Shown: positions 1-8,637 of the stretch, one piece after another | Position numbering within the stretch: position 1 is the first letter of the stretch | Layout of the letters: every line of letters begins with the position of its first letter | From: Butyrivibrio sp. AC2005 | Lineage (GTDB): Bacteria; Bacillota; Clostridia; Lachnospirales; Lachnospiraceae | Direction: 5' to 3' | Assembly: GCF_000424145.1 (NCBI RefSeq) | Contig: NZ_AUJI01000034.1 | Coordinates: 1 to 64,000, forward strand | DNA: 64,000 nucleotides | Translations under genes and position numbers: made by a program | Notes under the pieces: generated by a model | Database searches by the model: none | What the model saw: the letters and a program-made list of their open reading frames with translations, nothing else | What the model was told of the DNA's origin: nothing

Positions 1-92
1 TTTAATAGGAAATTTCGCCTTGGCGGCGAACCCTTGAATTAAAAGGCCCGGCAAGACCGGGCCACGCAAAGCGGAGGTATGTTGGTTTTGAA

Positions 93-257
93 TTACCAAT
101 CTACCTCATCAAAGAATTCATCATCTTCATGCATAAAGTAATCCATGTCGAGAAGGTCTTCATCATCCATCTCGCGGATTTCATTCGCCGACATGCCTTC
201 CGGCGGGTTTTGGATGTATTTCTCTCTAAGCTTTGCTATTAGTTCTTTACTGGCCAT
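93..257 (-). CDS. Small acidic 54-aa protein downstream of the IS91 transposase
   Basis: I do not recognise this family. The 54-residue protein starts MASKELIAKLREKY and ends in a run very rich in Asp/Glu (DDEDLLDMDYFMHEDDEFFDEVD). Its start is fixed by a strong AGGAGG at 265-270, seven bases upstream of the ATG at 257. A longer reading frame reaches further upstream into the transposase tail but has no comparable ribosome site. Its place directly after the transposase on the same strand suggests an accessory or passenger gene of the insertion element; the extreme C-terminal acidity could mimic DNA or bind a basic partner (inference). Confidence 0.6.
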   Translation of the reverse strand: MASKELIAKLREKYIQNPPEGMSANEIREMDDEDLLDMDYFMHEDDEFFDEVDW

Positions 258-282
258 GGCTGTTCCTCCTAGCATGATTTTA

Positions 283-1500
283 TCATGCGCAGGAATACGA
301 GGGAACACTACTGATTTTTGAGGATGGAGCTCTGCTTTTGGGACGGCATTTTCCCATTGCCTTTTCATATAAGTCTTCGAGAGAAACACGTTTGTGGTTA
401 AAGCGCAATTCGAGAAATTTCATTGTGCTGCTGCACTTTGGACAACTCAATGGGTCATATCCGAATGCTGTCAGGATGCCTGAACGCCATTGAAGGAATG
501 ATTTAAAGAATGGTTTTTTGGAAGGGTGAATCAGCCGGTAAAGTTTTTTGTCTGATTCTCTATGGCGACCATATACACCATAGTAACGTATCATCTTAAA
601 GTCTTTTTCAGGTATGTGCTGGATAAGACGCTTGATGAATTCCATTGAAGGTATGGTCTCAGTGACAAGGAGTTCGTCTTCATGCCTGTTGTAGTGGAAA
701 GTAACAGTATCATGCTCTTTATCATAGGAGTCAATTCTTGAGAGACCGATTACAGGACGACCAAGGTAGCGACCTATATATTTTGATACTGTGCGTTTGT
801 CAGCGAGAGTGGGTTTACCATAGACATAGAAGCCTTCTTTCTGATTTTTGTAGGAGAGAGCTTTTTCTTTTTTAAACAATGCTTTCTTATTGGGATCAGT
901 AATACGATCTTCCATTAGATTCAGAAGAGCAGTCTGAAAAGCATGGCGCATATAGGGGTAACTGAAGAACTTTACTTTGCGCCAGAAGCCGGTGTCTCCA
1001 ACACCACCTTCAGATATGAGGCAGTGGATATGAGGATTCCATTCCAAAGGACGACCAAATGTGTGAAGAACAAGGATGTAACCAGGTGTAAAGTTCTGAC
1101 TCTTGTTGATTTTGTAGAACATCCGGTTAATAACACTGCTGGTAGCTTCAAAAAGACAGTTAAGAAGGTCGCGATCTTCGAGAAAGTAATGGCGTAATTC
1201 TTTTGATATGGTGAATACGCAGTGACGGTGCTGACAGTTTATGAGCTTAAATGACATAGCCTGAGCACGTTTTTGTGAATACATGGCACCACATGTAGGG
1301 CAGAATCTTGAATGACAACGAAAGGGAACAAATTTGAGAGTACCACAATCAGGGCAGCCGTACATAGCGCCGCCATAAGCAGGATCCCCGCAATTGATCA
1401 TCTTATCGATGTTTTCCATTTCGGTCTTGCGGGGATGAAGAGTATATTGAATTTCTTCATAATGATCGCGGAACAGATCTTGTAGAGTATTTCGTTTCAT
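283..1500 (-). CDS. IS91 family transposase (zinc-binding N-terminus, HUH nuclease)
   Basis: This 405-aa protein would carry out rolling-circle-type transposition. The N-terminal zinc-binding region has cysteines in CPDCG and CHSRFCPTCG (about residues 49-70). The HUH-type metal motif is PHIHC (His at about 157 and 159), and a conserved YIGRYLGRP segment near residue 240 probably carries the nicking tyrosine, as in IS91/IS801 transposases. The ATG at 1500 (MKRNTLQ) is preferred over an in-frame TTG at 1527; neither has a clear ribosome site. The reading frame is intact, so the element may still be active. A small acidic gene follows. Confidence 0.88.
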   Translation of the reverse strand: MKRNTLQDLFRDHYEEIQYTLHPRKTEMENIDKMINCGDPAYGGAMYGCPDCGTLKFVPFRCHSRFCPTCGAMYSQKRAQAMSFKLINCQHRHCVFTISKELRHYFLEDRDLLNCLFEATSSVINRMFYKINKSQNFTPGYILVLHTFGRPLEWNPHIHCLISEGGVGDTGFWRKVKFFSYPYMRHAFQTALLNLMEDRITDPNKKALFKKEKALSYKNQKEGFYVYGKPTLADKRTVSKYIGRYLGRPVIGLSRIDSYDKEHDTVTFHYNRHEDELLVTETIPSMEFIKRLIQHIPEKDFKMIRYYGVYGRHRESDKKLYRLIHPSKKPFFKSFLQWRSGILTAFGYDPLSCPKCSSTMKFLELRFNHKRVSLEDLYEKAMGKCRPKSRAPSSKISSVPSYSCA

Positions 1501-1529
1501 AAAATCATTATGAATGAGTTGAGGCAAAA

Positions 1530-1725
1530 AACAACCCCACCCCTCATGATTGAGGGGCAGGGGAGTTGAGGTGCCGTAGGCACTTTTTTATGATATAGGA
1601 AATTTCTCCGAAATTCCTATATCATAAAAAGCGCTCCGCTATGGATGCGCACTCGCGCGATAGGAATATGTTGCCTTCAGCAACCGCGCTCGGCGCGAGA
1701 ATGTCGCAAGCGACATTCTTTCTTG
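1530..1725. repeat. Hairpin-rich strip between the IS element and the sulfur/nitrogenase-like cluster
   Basis: Six consecutive hairpins are packed into about 200 bases: CCCCTCA/TGAGGGG (1540-1557), GTGCC/GGCAC followed by six T (1571-1589), a long near-perfect stem at 1590-1625, GTTGC/GCAAC (1670-1684), CGCG/CGCG (1685-1697), and AGAATGTCGC/GCGACATTCT followed by T-rich DNA (1698-1723). The second and last look like intrinsic terminators on the plus strand. The strip may contain the IS ori end plus a chromosomal terminator, insulating the downstream operon. Confidence 0.6.
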
Positions 1726-1772
1726 TATGGAACAATTATGACTTCAAATTATGAAAATAGATGAGGTTAAAT

Positions 1773-2948
1773 ATGAAGAATTATGACTTCGATGAAATAA
1801 TAGACAGAAAAAACACATCATCGCTTAAGTACGATTTTGGACCGGAGAGAAAAAAGCGCGATGATCTCCTGCCACTCTGGGTGGCGGATATGGATTTCAG
1901 GCTTCCGCCTGAGATTATTGAAGATATAGAAAAACGAGTAAGGCATGGAATTTTCGGATATACAGATCCTAAGGATGACTACAGAACTGCTTTAAGAAAC
2001 TGGTTTTTGCAAAGACATGGAGTTGTGATTAAAGACAATTGGAATGTAATTACTCCGGGGGTGGTATATGCGATTGCAACAGCAATAAGGGCATTAACCT
2101 ACGAGGGAGATGCGGTTATAATTCAGCAGCCTGTCTATTATCCATTTGCTGAGACGATAAAGCTTAATGGAAGAAAACTTGTTAATAACCAGCTTATTTA
2201 TAAGGATGGACGTTACGAGATCGATTTTGAGGATTTTGAAAATAAGATTGTATCGGAAAATGCAAAGCTATTTCTTCTATGCAGTCCTCATAATCCGGTA
2301 GGAAGAGTATGGACGAAGGAAGAACTGAAAAGGCTTGCGGATATCTGCAAGAAGCATGATGTGTATGTTTTTGCAGATGAAATTCATTCAGATTTTATCT
2401 ATAGAGGAGTTAAACATACTTCTTATCTTGAACTCGGTGAGGAGTATACAGAAAAACTGATTATCGGAACTTCACCAAGCAAGACATTTAATATTGCAGG
2501 ACTTCAGATTGCAAATATTATCATTCCGAATGAAGAAACAAGAAAGTCATTTCTGATTCATAATGAGGCAGCAGGCTATACTCAATGCAATGCAATTGGA
2601 CTGGCTGCCACCATATCGGCATACACTAAGGGGGCAGAGTGGCTAGATGAGTTGATCGAATATCTTGAAGATAATGTTACTTTTTTAAGGGAGTTTCTGG
2701 CAGAAAAACTTCCTAAAGTACGTCTTATAGAACCCGAAGGAACATATCTCGTATGGCTGGATTTTTCGGATGTTACTGATAGTCATAAGGAGCTTGAAAA
2801 GTTGATTGTTGATAAAGCACATCTATGGCTTGATTCGGGAATTATTTTTGGAAAAGAGACTGCTCTTTTCGAAAGGATAAACATTGCGTGTCCAAGAAAA
2901 GTGATTGCACAGGCCATGGATCAGTTGTATGAAGCAATCAACAATTAA
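1773..2948 (+). CDS. patB: PatB/MalY-type PLP C-S lyase (cystathionine beta-lyase)
   Basis: This 391-aa fold-type I aminotransferase-like enzyme belongs to the PatB/MalY branch, which cleaves the C-S bond of cystathionine or cysteine conjugates to a thiol, pyruvate and ammonia. Visible marks are the VADMDF segment near residue 38, the SPHNPVG motif near 171 and the PLP lysine in TSPSKTFN (Lys237). Length is normal for the family. The ATG at 1773 is chosen because GAGG precedes it by six bases; an upstream in-frame ATG at 1761 lies inside that ribosome site. It opens the sulfur part of the nitrogenase-like neighbourhood, with a DUF2292 peptide next. Confidence 0.85.
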   Translation: MKNYDFDEIIDRKNTSSLKYDFGPERKKRDDLLPLWVADMDFRLPPEIIEDIEKRVRHGIFGYTDPKDDYRTALRNWFLQRHGVVIKDNWNVITPGVVYAIATAIRALTYEGDAVIIQQPVYYPFAETIKLNGRKLVNNQLIYKDGRYEIDFEDFENKIVSENAKLFLLCSPHNPVGRVWTKEELKRLADICKKHDVYVFADEIHSDFIYRGVKHTSYLELGEEYTEKLIIGTSPSKTFNIAGLQIANIIIPNEETRKSFLIHNEAAGYTQCNAIGLAATISAYTKGAEWLDELIEYLEDNVTFLREFLAEKLPKVRLIEPEGTYLVWLDFSDVTDSHKELEKLIVDKAHLWLDSGIIFGKETALFERINIACPRKVIAQAMDQLYEAINN

Positions 2949-2991
2949 AGTGAAGCAGGCATGGTAATAGCTTGTAAGGGAGGAGATTATT

Positions 2992-3144
2992 ATGGCAAAA
3001 GTTGGCGAGGAAAAGGAAGTTTCAAAAGAAGTATGGGACAAAATAAAAAAACAGGTTGAGAGCCTGAAATTCGGAACGGTAACAATTACTGTCCATGATG
3101 GCAGAATAACTCAGGTTGAGACTAGTTCAAAAGTAAGATTTTAA
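2992..3144 (+). CDS. DUF2292/YezD-like 50-aa protein
   Basis: This is a 50-residue protein with a good ribosome site (AGGGAGGAG, ending 8 bases before the ATG). It has a helical N-terminal half (VSKEVWDKIKKQVESLKFG) and a beta C-terminal half (VTITVHDGRITQVE), matching my memory of the DUF2292/YezD family, which is often found beside sulfur-assimilation genes. Function is unknown. It sits 43 bases after the C-S lyase and 25 before the next PLP enzyme, so it is probably co-transcribed with them. Confidence 0.75.
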   Translation: MAKVGEEKEVSKEVWDKIKKQVESLKFGTVTITVHDGRITQVETSSKVRF

Positions 3145-3169
3145 TGACTAAAAAGAGGAGTGTTGAAAT

Positions 3170-4357
3170 ATGGATTGTAGTGGTTGCAATAAATGTACGG
3201 ATGTAAATTGCAGTATAGAGACTAAATGTCAGCAGCTTGATAGAAACTTGCTGGATAAATGGGGAGCCATCAGTTTCCCTATTTATCAGACGGCGACCTT
3301 TGCCCACCCTGGACTTGGGGACAGCACCGGATTCGATTATACGAGAATGCAGAATCCAACGAGGCAGCAGCTTGAGTCTATAGTTGCCTACCTTGAGAAC
3401 GGAAAAGATGCTATAGCTTTCTCGAGCGGTATGGCTGCGATTGCCACTATTATGGAGTTGTTTAAACCCGGAGATCATTTCATCATAGATGAAGATCTGT
3501 ATGGCGGAAGTATACGTCTTTTCAACGAGATAAGCATAAAGAACGGCCTGGAGTATACAGCAGTAAGTCTTAGCAGTGAGGATATAAGGCCATATATAAA
3601 GGAAAACACAAAGGCAGTTTATCTTGAGACTCCAACAAATCCCATGATGAATGTGACAGATATTGCGAGGCTTACAGAGGTGACAAAGGAAAGAGGAATA
3701 TTACTGATAGTGGATAATACTTTTTTGTCACCCTACTTTCAGAATCCTCTCAACCTTGGAGCAGATATAGTAATTCATTCCGGAACAAAATTCCTTGGTG
3801 GACACCACGATACCATAGGAGGCTTTGTTGTAGTTAAGGATGAGAAATTGGATGAGAGATTGAGATTTATCTACAAGACAACCGGTGCAGGGCTGTCGCC
3901 CTTCGACAGCTGGCTCATACTTCGAGGTATCAGGACATTGGCGGTTAGATTGGACAGAGCTCAGGATAATGCACTGGCACTTGCCAAATTTCTGAAGACT
4001 AACAAGCATGTGACAAAGGTTATATATCCGGGACTCCACGAACATCCCGGATATGAGATTATGAAAAAGCAGGCGAGAGGCTTTGGAGCAATGCTTACGT
4101 TTGAAGTAGACAGTGCAGAGTTTGCGCACTCAATTTTGAATAATGTTCAGCTTATCTATTTTGCTGAGAGTCTTGGAGGAACAGAGACTTTGATTACCTA
4201 TCCGATTACTCAGACTCATGCGGATGTGCCAAAGGATCTCCTTGAAAAGAATGGAATTAATGACAGAGTGCTTAGGCTCTCTGTAGGTATCGAAGGGATA
4301 GCTGACCTTATCTGTGAGTTTAACCGCGTTTTTGCAATAGCAGAAAAAGAGGCATAA
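3170..4357 (+). CDS. Cys/Met metabolism PLP enzyme with Cys-rich N-terminal extension
   Basis: This 395-aa protein belongs to the trans-sulfuration family (cystathionine gamma-synthase, cystathionine lyases, methionine gamma-lyase, O-acylhomoserine sulfhydrylase). It shows the substrate/PLP segment YTRMQNPT near residue 57, ETPTNPMM near 153, VDNTF near 181 and the PLP lysine in HSGTKFLGG (Lys207). It is odd in starting with five cysteines in the first 20 residues (C3, C6, C9, C14, C20), absent from ordinary members, which could bind a metal or Fe-S cluster or dock a partner. AGAGGAG lies nine bases upstream of the ATG. Which reaction it performs cannot be read from sequence alone. Confidence 0.85.
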   Translation: MDCSGCNKCTDVNCSIETKCQQLDRNLLDKWGAISFPIYQTATFAHPGLGDSTGFDYTRMQNPTRQQLESIVAYLENGKDAIAFSSGMAAIATIMELFKPGDHFIIDEDLYGGSIRLFNEISIKNGLEYTAVSLSSEDIRPYIKENTKAVYLETPTNPMMNVTDIARLTEVTKERGILLIVDNTFLSPYFQNPLNLGADIVIHSGTKFLGGHHDTIGGFVVVKDEKLDERLRFIYKTTGAGLSPFDSWLILRGIRTLAVRLDRAQDNALALAKFLKTNKHVTKVIYPGLHEHPGYEIMKKQARGFGAMLTFEVDSAEFAHSILNNVQLIYFAESLGGTETLITYPITQTHADVPKDLLEKNGINDRVLRLSVGIEGIADLICEFNRVFAIAEKEA

Positions 4358-4457
4358 GGTAGAAGATTTTATTATACCCAGCCATAAGTAATAATTGATT
4401 TTCCGGAGTCGGTCTCTGTGCTAGAATTCATCTAACCTTAAAGATAACCGACCGGTC

Positions 4458-4523
4458 AACCGGAGGTTTACAAACACTTCATCTCATATGTGGAGTGCGT
4501 TGTAAGCCTCCGGTTTTCTTTTT
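4458..4523 (+). terminator. Intrinsic terminator after the first PLP gene block
   Basis: A 16-bp stem (AACCGGAGGTTTACAA, pairing with TTGTAAGCCTCCGGTT with one G-T pair) encloses a 26-base loop that can itself fold, and is followed by a T-rich tract. It separates the patB-DUF2292-PLP block from the nitrogenase-like genes, so two transcripts or an attenuation point are likely. Confidence 0.8.
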
Positions 4524-4579
4524 CGAAAAAGGTAATTGTAGAGGGACATTGTTTTATAAAAAAGTGAGAACTATAGAAA

Positions 4580-5179
4580 ATGATTATCAAGGCAGATTTT
4601 TTCAAGGGTTATGAAAACACAAAAGATCCGGAGATGGATTTTCGCAGAAGGGAAAGAGAAAAGGTCAGATTTTATAAATCAGGAAAGATAAGAACAGTTT
4701 ATCTGAACGAGCAGACAACGTTCGAGACCATGTACGGTGAAATACCGGCGGAACTGATAACCTTCTACGAGGATGGGAATATAAAAAGAATCTTTCCCAG
4801 GTATGGAAAAATCGGAGCCTATTGGACCGAAAGAAACGAAGCTGAGATTACAGAGTTCATGAATTTGAAGGTGGGACAAAACACATACAGATGCAGGCCG
4901 CAATGTTTACATTTTTATCCTGACGGAAAGCTGAAAAGTATAACAATTTATAACAATGACAATCTGGTAATAAGGACGAAATATGGAGAGGTCAAAACTA
5001 ATATAGGAGTTTCCTTCTATAGATCAGGGAAAGTTAGAAGTATAGAACCTGCTTTCAAAACTGAAATCGAATATAAGGGAAAGAAAATAAGACCCTTCAA
5101 TTTTTTTGCAGATGGGATGCATGCGGATAACAACTCACTTGTCTTTGATGAGGAGGGCTACATCCTAAGTTACATATAA
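4580..5179 (+). CDS. Protein with FYxDGK beta-hairpin (MORN-like/YwqK-like) repeats
   Basis: I do not recognise this 199-aa protein as a named family. It carries about five degenerate repeats of the form aromatic-Tyr-x-x-Gly-Lys-hydrophobic: FYKSGKIRTV, FYEDGNIKRI, FYPDGKLKSI, FYRSGKVRSI and FFADG, spaced 30-40 residues apart. These resemble MORN_2/YwqK-type hairpins, and the protein should form an elongated beta-sheet. There is no signal peptide. The stop is 7 bases before the next possible start of the NifB-like gene, so it belongs to that operon and may be a scaffold or cofactor-assembly partner (inference). No clear ribosome site precedes its ATG. Confidence 0.7.
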   Translation: MIIKADFFKGYENTKDPEMDFRRREREKVRFYKSGKIRTVYLNEQTTFETMYGEIPAELITFYEDGNIKRIFPRYGKIGAYWTERNEAEITEFMNLKVGQNTYRCRPQCLHFYPDGKLKSITIYNNDNLVIRTKYGEVKTNIGVSFYRSGKVRSIEPAFKTEIEYKGKKIRPFNFFADGMHADNNSLVFDEEGYILSYI

Positions 5180-5186
5180 GGAATAA

Positions 5187-6155
5187 ATGTACGACCAAAC
5201 TTATATATATAAGTATGGAATGGCACATAAAAAGGGAGCAATGGAAATGGACAACAATACAAACACATTACAGGAATTAAACGATCCTCTGGAGCATATC
5301 TCGAATCAGCATCCCTGCTTTGGTAAAGGACCAAATCTTAATAAAGGAAGAATTCATCTTCCGGTAAGTCCTTCCTGCAATATACAGTGTGCTTTTTGTA
5401 ACAGGACAAGGAATAAGGAAGAAAAAAGGCCGGGTGTAACTTCGGAAATACTTACTCCAAATGAGGCAGCAAAAATACTTGATAAGGCTTTGGAACTTTG
5501 TCCGCAGATAACTGTAGCCGGAATTGCAGGTCCGGGAGATACGCTGGCATCGGATTATGCGATTGAGACTTTTAGACTCATAAAAGAAAAACATCCGGAG
5601 CTTATAAATTGCCTGAGTACAAACGGACTATTGCTGGAGGAAAGAGCAGAGGAGCTTATAGAGGCAGGTGTAAAGACTGTAACGGTTACAGTTAATGCCG
5701 TTGATCCTGAGGTGTTAAAGCATATATGTCTCTGGATAGTGAAGGATGGAATAACTTACACAGGTGTGGAAGGGGCAAGAATTCTTATTGAGGCGCAGCT
5801 ACGAGGCATTAAAAAGATAAAAGAACTCGGAGCAATGGTAAAGGTTAACACAGTTCTTTGCCCTGGAATAAATGATGACCATGTTGAAGAGGTTGCCAAA
5901 ACCGTGTCTGAGCTTGGAGCAGATTTCATGAACATTATCCCGCTAATACCTACACATAAGCTGTCACATTTGCAGGAACCGGATTGTATGATGCTCCATG
6001 AGGCCAGAACCAAGGCAGAAAAATATATAAGGGTTTTCAGACATTGCCAGAGATGTAGAGCAGATGCGGCAGGCATTCCCGGCAAGGTTGAGATATCAGA
6101 TCAGCTATATGACATAAAGAAGCTTAACGTTAACAATACATTTTCACATGGATAA
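5187..6155 (+). CDS. NifB-like radical SAM cofactor-biosynthesis enzyme
   Basis: It probably builds the carbide-containing Fe-S core (NifB-co) of a nitrogenase-type cofactor. The radical SAM motif is CNIQCAFC (C64, C68, C71 from this start). Other NifB marks are HPCF (C44), the EEKRP motif, AGPGD, TVNAVDPE, KVNTVLCPGIND, and the C-terminal HCQRCRAD cysteine pair. Unlike many NifB proteins it has no fused NifX domain, and stand-alone NifX genes follow. The start is ambiguous: 5187 has AAGGA upstream, and 5247 (MDNNTNT) has GGGAG eight bases upstream. Confidence 0.9.
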   Translation: MYDQTYIYKYGMAHKKGAMEMDNNTNTLQELNDPLEHISNQHPCFGKGPNLNKGRIHLPVSPSCNIQCAFCNRTRNKEEKRPGVTSEILTPNEAAKILDKALELCPQITVAGIAGPGDTLASDYAIETFRLIKEKHPELINCLSTNGLLLEERAEELIEAGVKTVTVTVNAVDPEVLKHICLWIVKDGITYTGVEGARILIEAQLRGIKKIKELGAMVKVNTVLCPGINDDHVEEVAKTVSELGADFMNIIPLIPTHKLSHLQEPDCMMLHEARTKAEKYIRVFRHCQRCRADAAGIPGKVEISDQLYDIKKLNVNNTFSHG

Positions 6156-6165
6156 GGGGACATAG

Positions 6166-6507
6166 ATGAAATACAGGATAGCGCTGGCAACATACAGCGG
6201 GGAGACAATAGATCTCCATTTTGGGAGATGTACAAGGTTCCAGGTGGCAGAAGTTACAGACAATATCTCTTGGGATTACATAGATGAAATAGATACAGGT
6301 ATTGCCTGCATAGGAGAGTGTGATCATGAGAATATCTCAAGGGTAGCTGAACAATTAAGTTCCTGCAAATATGTTCTGGCATCGAGAATTGGCCCCGGAG
6401 CAGCAAGAATCCTCTTGAATAACGGAGTTAAGGCTCTCGAAATAGAGAATGAGATTGAGAATGCAATAGAAAAGCTCATGGCGTATGACAAAGTGCGTAG
6501 TGCCTGA
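6166..6507 (+). CDS. NifX/NafY-like iron-molybdenum-cofactor-binding domain protein (first copy)
   Basis: This 113-aa protein has the dinitrogenase FeMo-cofactor-binding fold. The opening MKYRIALATYSGETIDLHFG with DLHFGRCTRFQV is the usual NifX/NifB-C-terminal signature, and the late IGPGAARILLNNGVKAL matches the family's second conserved block. Family members carry NifB-co or finished cofactor between maturation proteins. It starts ten bases after the NifB-like stop with AAGGGG as ribosome site. Two cysteines (GIACIGEC) mid-protein could help hold a cluster. Confidence 0.87.
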   Translation: MKYRIALATYSGETIDLHFGRCTRFQVAEVTDNISWDYIDEIDTGIACIGECDHENISRVAEQLSSCKYVLASRIGPGAARILLNNGVKALEIENEIENAIEKLMAYDKVRSA

Positions 6508-6523
6508 TACGAAAGGATAGCAG

Positions 6524-6952
6524 ATGAGTTATAAGGTGGCAGTAACAAGTAGTGATGGAAAGCAGGTTGATCTGCATTTTGGAGAAGCTGACAAATTTCT
6601 GATTTATACGGTATCGGATGACGAGAGTATTACCTTTTCAGAAACAAGAATATATGACGAGAGTAAGAAATCAGACGGAGAATTACATGAGGTAACGGCA
6701 GGTAATTGTGCAGGATCCGGCACAGGATGCAGAGGTGGTAATGATAAAAAAATCGAGCTGATAAAGGACTGCAGGGTAGTTCTTTCCGGGAAGATAGGTT
6801 TTGGTATTGCCAAGAGACTGGAGCTTAACAGGATCAGGCATTTTGAAATAGATGGTGACATTGAAAAGAATCTTAGGGCTATTACTGATTATCTGGGTAA
6901 GCAGGACAGGCATGAGAGCCTTAGGAGAAGTAAGGAAGGTAGCACGCTTTAA
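6524..6952 (+). CDS. NifX/NafY-like protein (second, diverged copy)
   Basis: This 142-aa paralogue of the preceding protein also starts with SDGKQVDLHFGEADKFLIY and carries the late SGKIGFGIAKRLELNRI block. It differs by a central Cys/Gly-rich insertion (NCAGSGTGCRGG) and a charged C-terminal tail. Two adjacent single-domain NifX genes suggest separate roles, for example NifB-co carriage versus chaperoning of the apo-reductase (inference). AAGGA lies upstream of the ATG. Same operon as nifB and nifH. Confidence 0.87.
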   Translation: MSYKVAVTSSDGKQVDLHFGEADKFLIYTVSDDESITFSETRIYDESKKSDGELHEVTAGNCAGSGTGCRGGNDKKIELIKDCRVVLSGKIGFGIAKRLELNRIRHFEIDGDIEKNLRAITDYLGKQDRHESLRRSKEGSTL

Positions 6953-6960
6953 TAGCATAA

Positions 6961-7827
<867 letters not shown>

Positions 7828-7849
7828 GAAAGACCTATGGAGATTGACT

Positions 7850-8602
7850 ATGCTGAAAATAGATGGGCTTAAGAAAAGCTTTGGAGATAATCGGGTTTTA
7901 AAAGGGGTATCTCTCGAAGTTGATAAGGGGGATGTAATCGTTATTTTGGGGCCTTCAGGTTCCGGTAAGACAACGCTTCTCCGCTGCCTTGATTTTCTGG
8001 AGTATGCAGATGAGGGGAAAATGGAATTCGATGATATAAACGTAAACCTTAATCACATATCCAGAAAAGATATAAAGAAAATAAGAAATAAGCTTACCTT
8101 TGTTTTCCAAAATTATAATCTGTTTGCCAATAAGACTGCACTCGAGAATGTCACTGAGGGACTTATTTATGGAAGAAAAGTACCAAAGCAGGAGGCTATA
8201 GAGATTGGGAAGCAGATGCTGGATAAGGTAGGACTTAGTGAGAGATATAACTACTATCCCAGTCAGCTCTCAGGGGGGCAGCAGCAGAGAATCGGGATAG
8301 CGAGAGCAATGGCTCTAAAACCGGATGTAATTCTTTTTGATGAACCTACTTCTGCTCTTGATCCTGAACTGATAGGTGAAGTGTTAAGCGTAATGAAAAA
8401 GCTGGCAAAAGAAGGAACAACGATGGTTGTTGTAACGCATGAGATGAACTTTGCGCAGGATGTTGCTAATAAGATTATTTTCATGGATGGCGGAGTTGTT
8501 CTGGAAGAGGGAACACCAAAGGAGATATTTACCTGTCCTAAGGAGGAGAGAACCAAGCAGTTCCTTAAGAGGATACTGCCTGAAGATGATTATGTAATTT
8601 GA
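7850..8602 (+). CDS. Polar amino-acid ABC importer ATPase (HisP/GlnQ/TcyC type)
   Basis: This is the 250-aa nucleotide-binding subunit of an amino-acid importer. Walker A is GPSGSGKT, the Q-loop region VFQNYNLF, the signature [14 protein letters not shown], Walker [15 protein letters not shown] and the switch VVTHEM. GGAG sits seven bases before the ATG at 7850; a longer in-frame start at 7775 lies inside nifH. It lies between nifH and nifD, while its binding protein and permeases come after nifK. Transport and reduction are therefore tied in one operon, and the family suggests cystine, cysteine or similar substrates. Confidence 0.9.
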   Translation: MLKIDGLKKSFGDNRVLKGVSLEVDKGDVIVILGPSGSGKTTLLRCLDFLEYADEGKMEFDDINVNLNHISRKDIKKIRNKLTFVFQNYNLFANKTALENVTEGLIYGRKVPKQEAIEIGKQMLDKVGLSERYNYYPSQLSGGQQQRIGIARAMALKPDVILFDEPTSALDPELIGEVLSVMKKLAKEGTTMVVVTHEMNFAQDVANKIIFMDGGVVLEEGTPKEIFTCPKEERTKQFLKRILPEDDYVI

Positions 8603-8637
8603 CTTTGGCTGATTATAGCCAATTGAGCGGAGGAGCA

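Larger units (their letters stand above)
1..1630 (-). mobile_element. IS91-type (HUH/Y-transposase) insertion element, ends approximate
   Basis: The element consists of a minus-strand HUH transposase gene (283-1500) and a small acidic gene (93-257), flanked by palindrome-rich DNA. On the left, a GGCCCGG/CCGGGCC hairpin lies at 45-63. On the right, hairpins lie at 1540-1557, 1571-1583 and 1590-1625. IS91-family elements have no terminal inverted repeats and end in hairpin-type ori/ter signals, which fits. The short string TAGGAAATTTC appears both at window position 7 and within the 1590-1625 hairpin. True ends cannot be set without a second copy. Confidence 0.6.

Noticed and set aside
943-1197. 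Plus-strand 84-aa frame inside the transposase
   Set aside because: It lies antisense to conserved transposase motifs and has no ribosome site.
4380-4523. SAM (S-box) or other sulfur riboswitch before the nitrogenase-like genes
   Set aside because: The conserved S-box core was not found; the structure is explained by a simple terminator hairpin.
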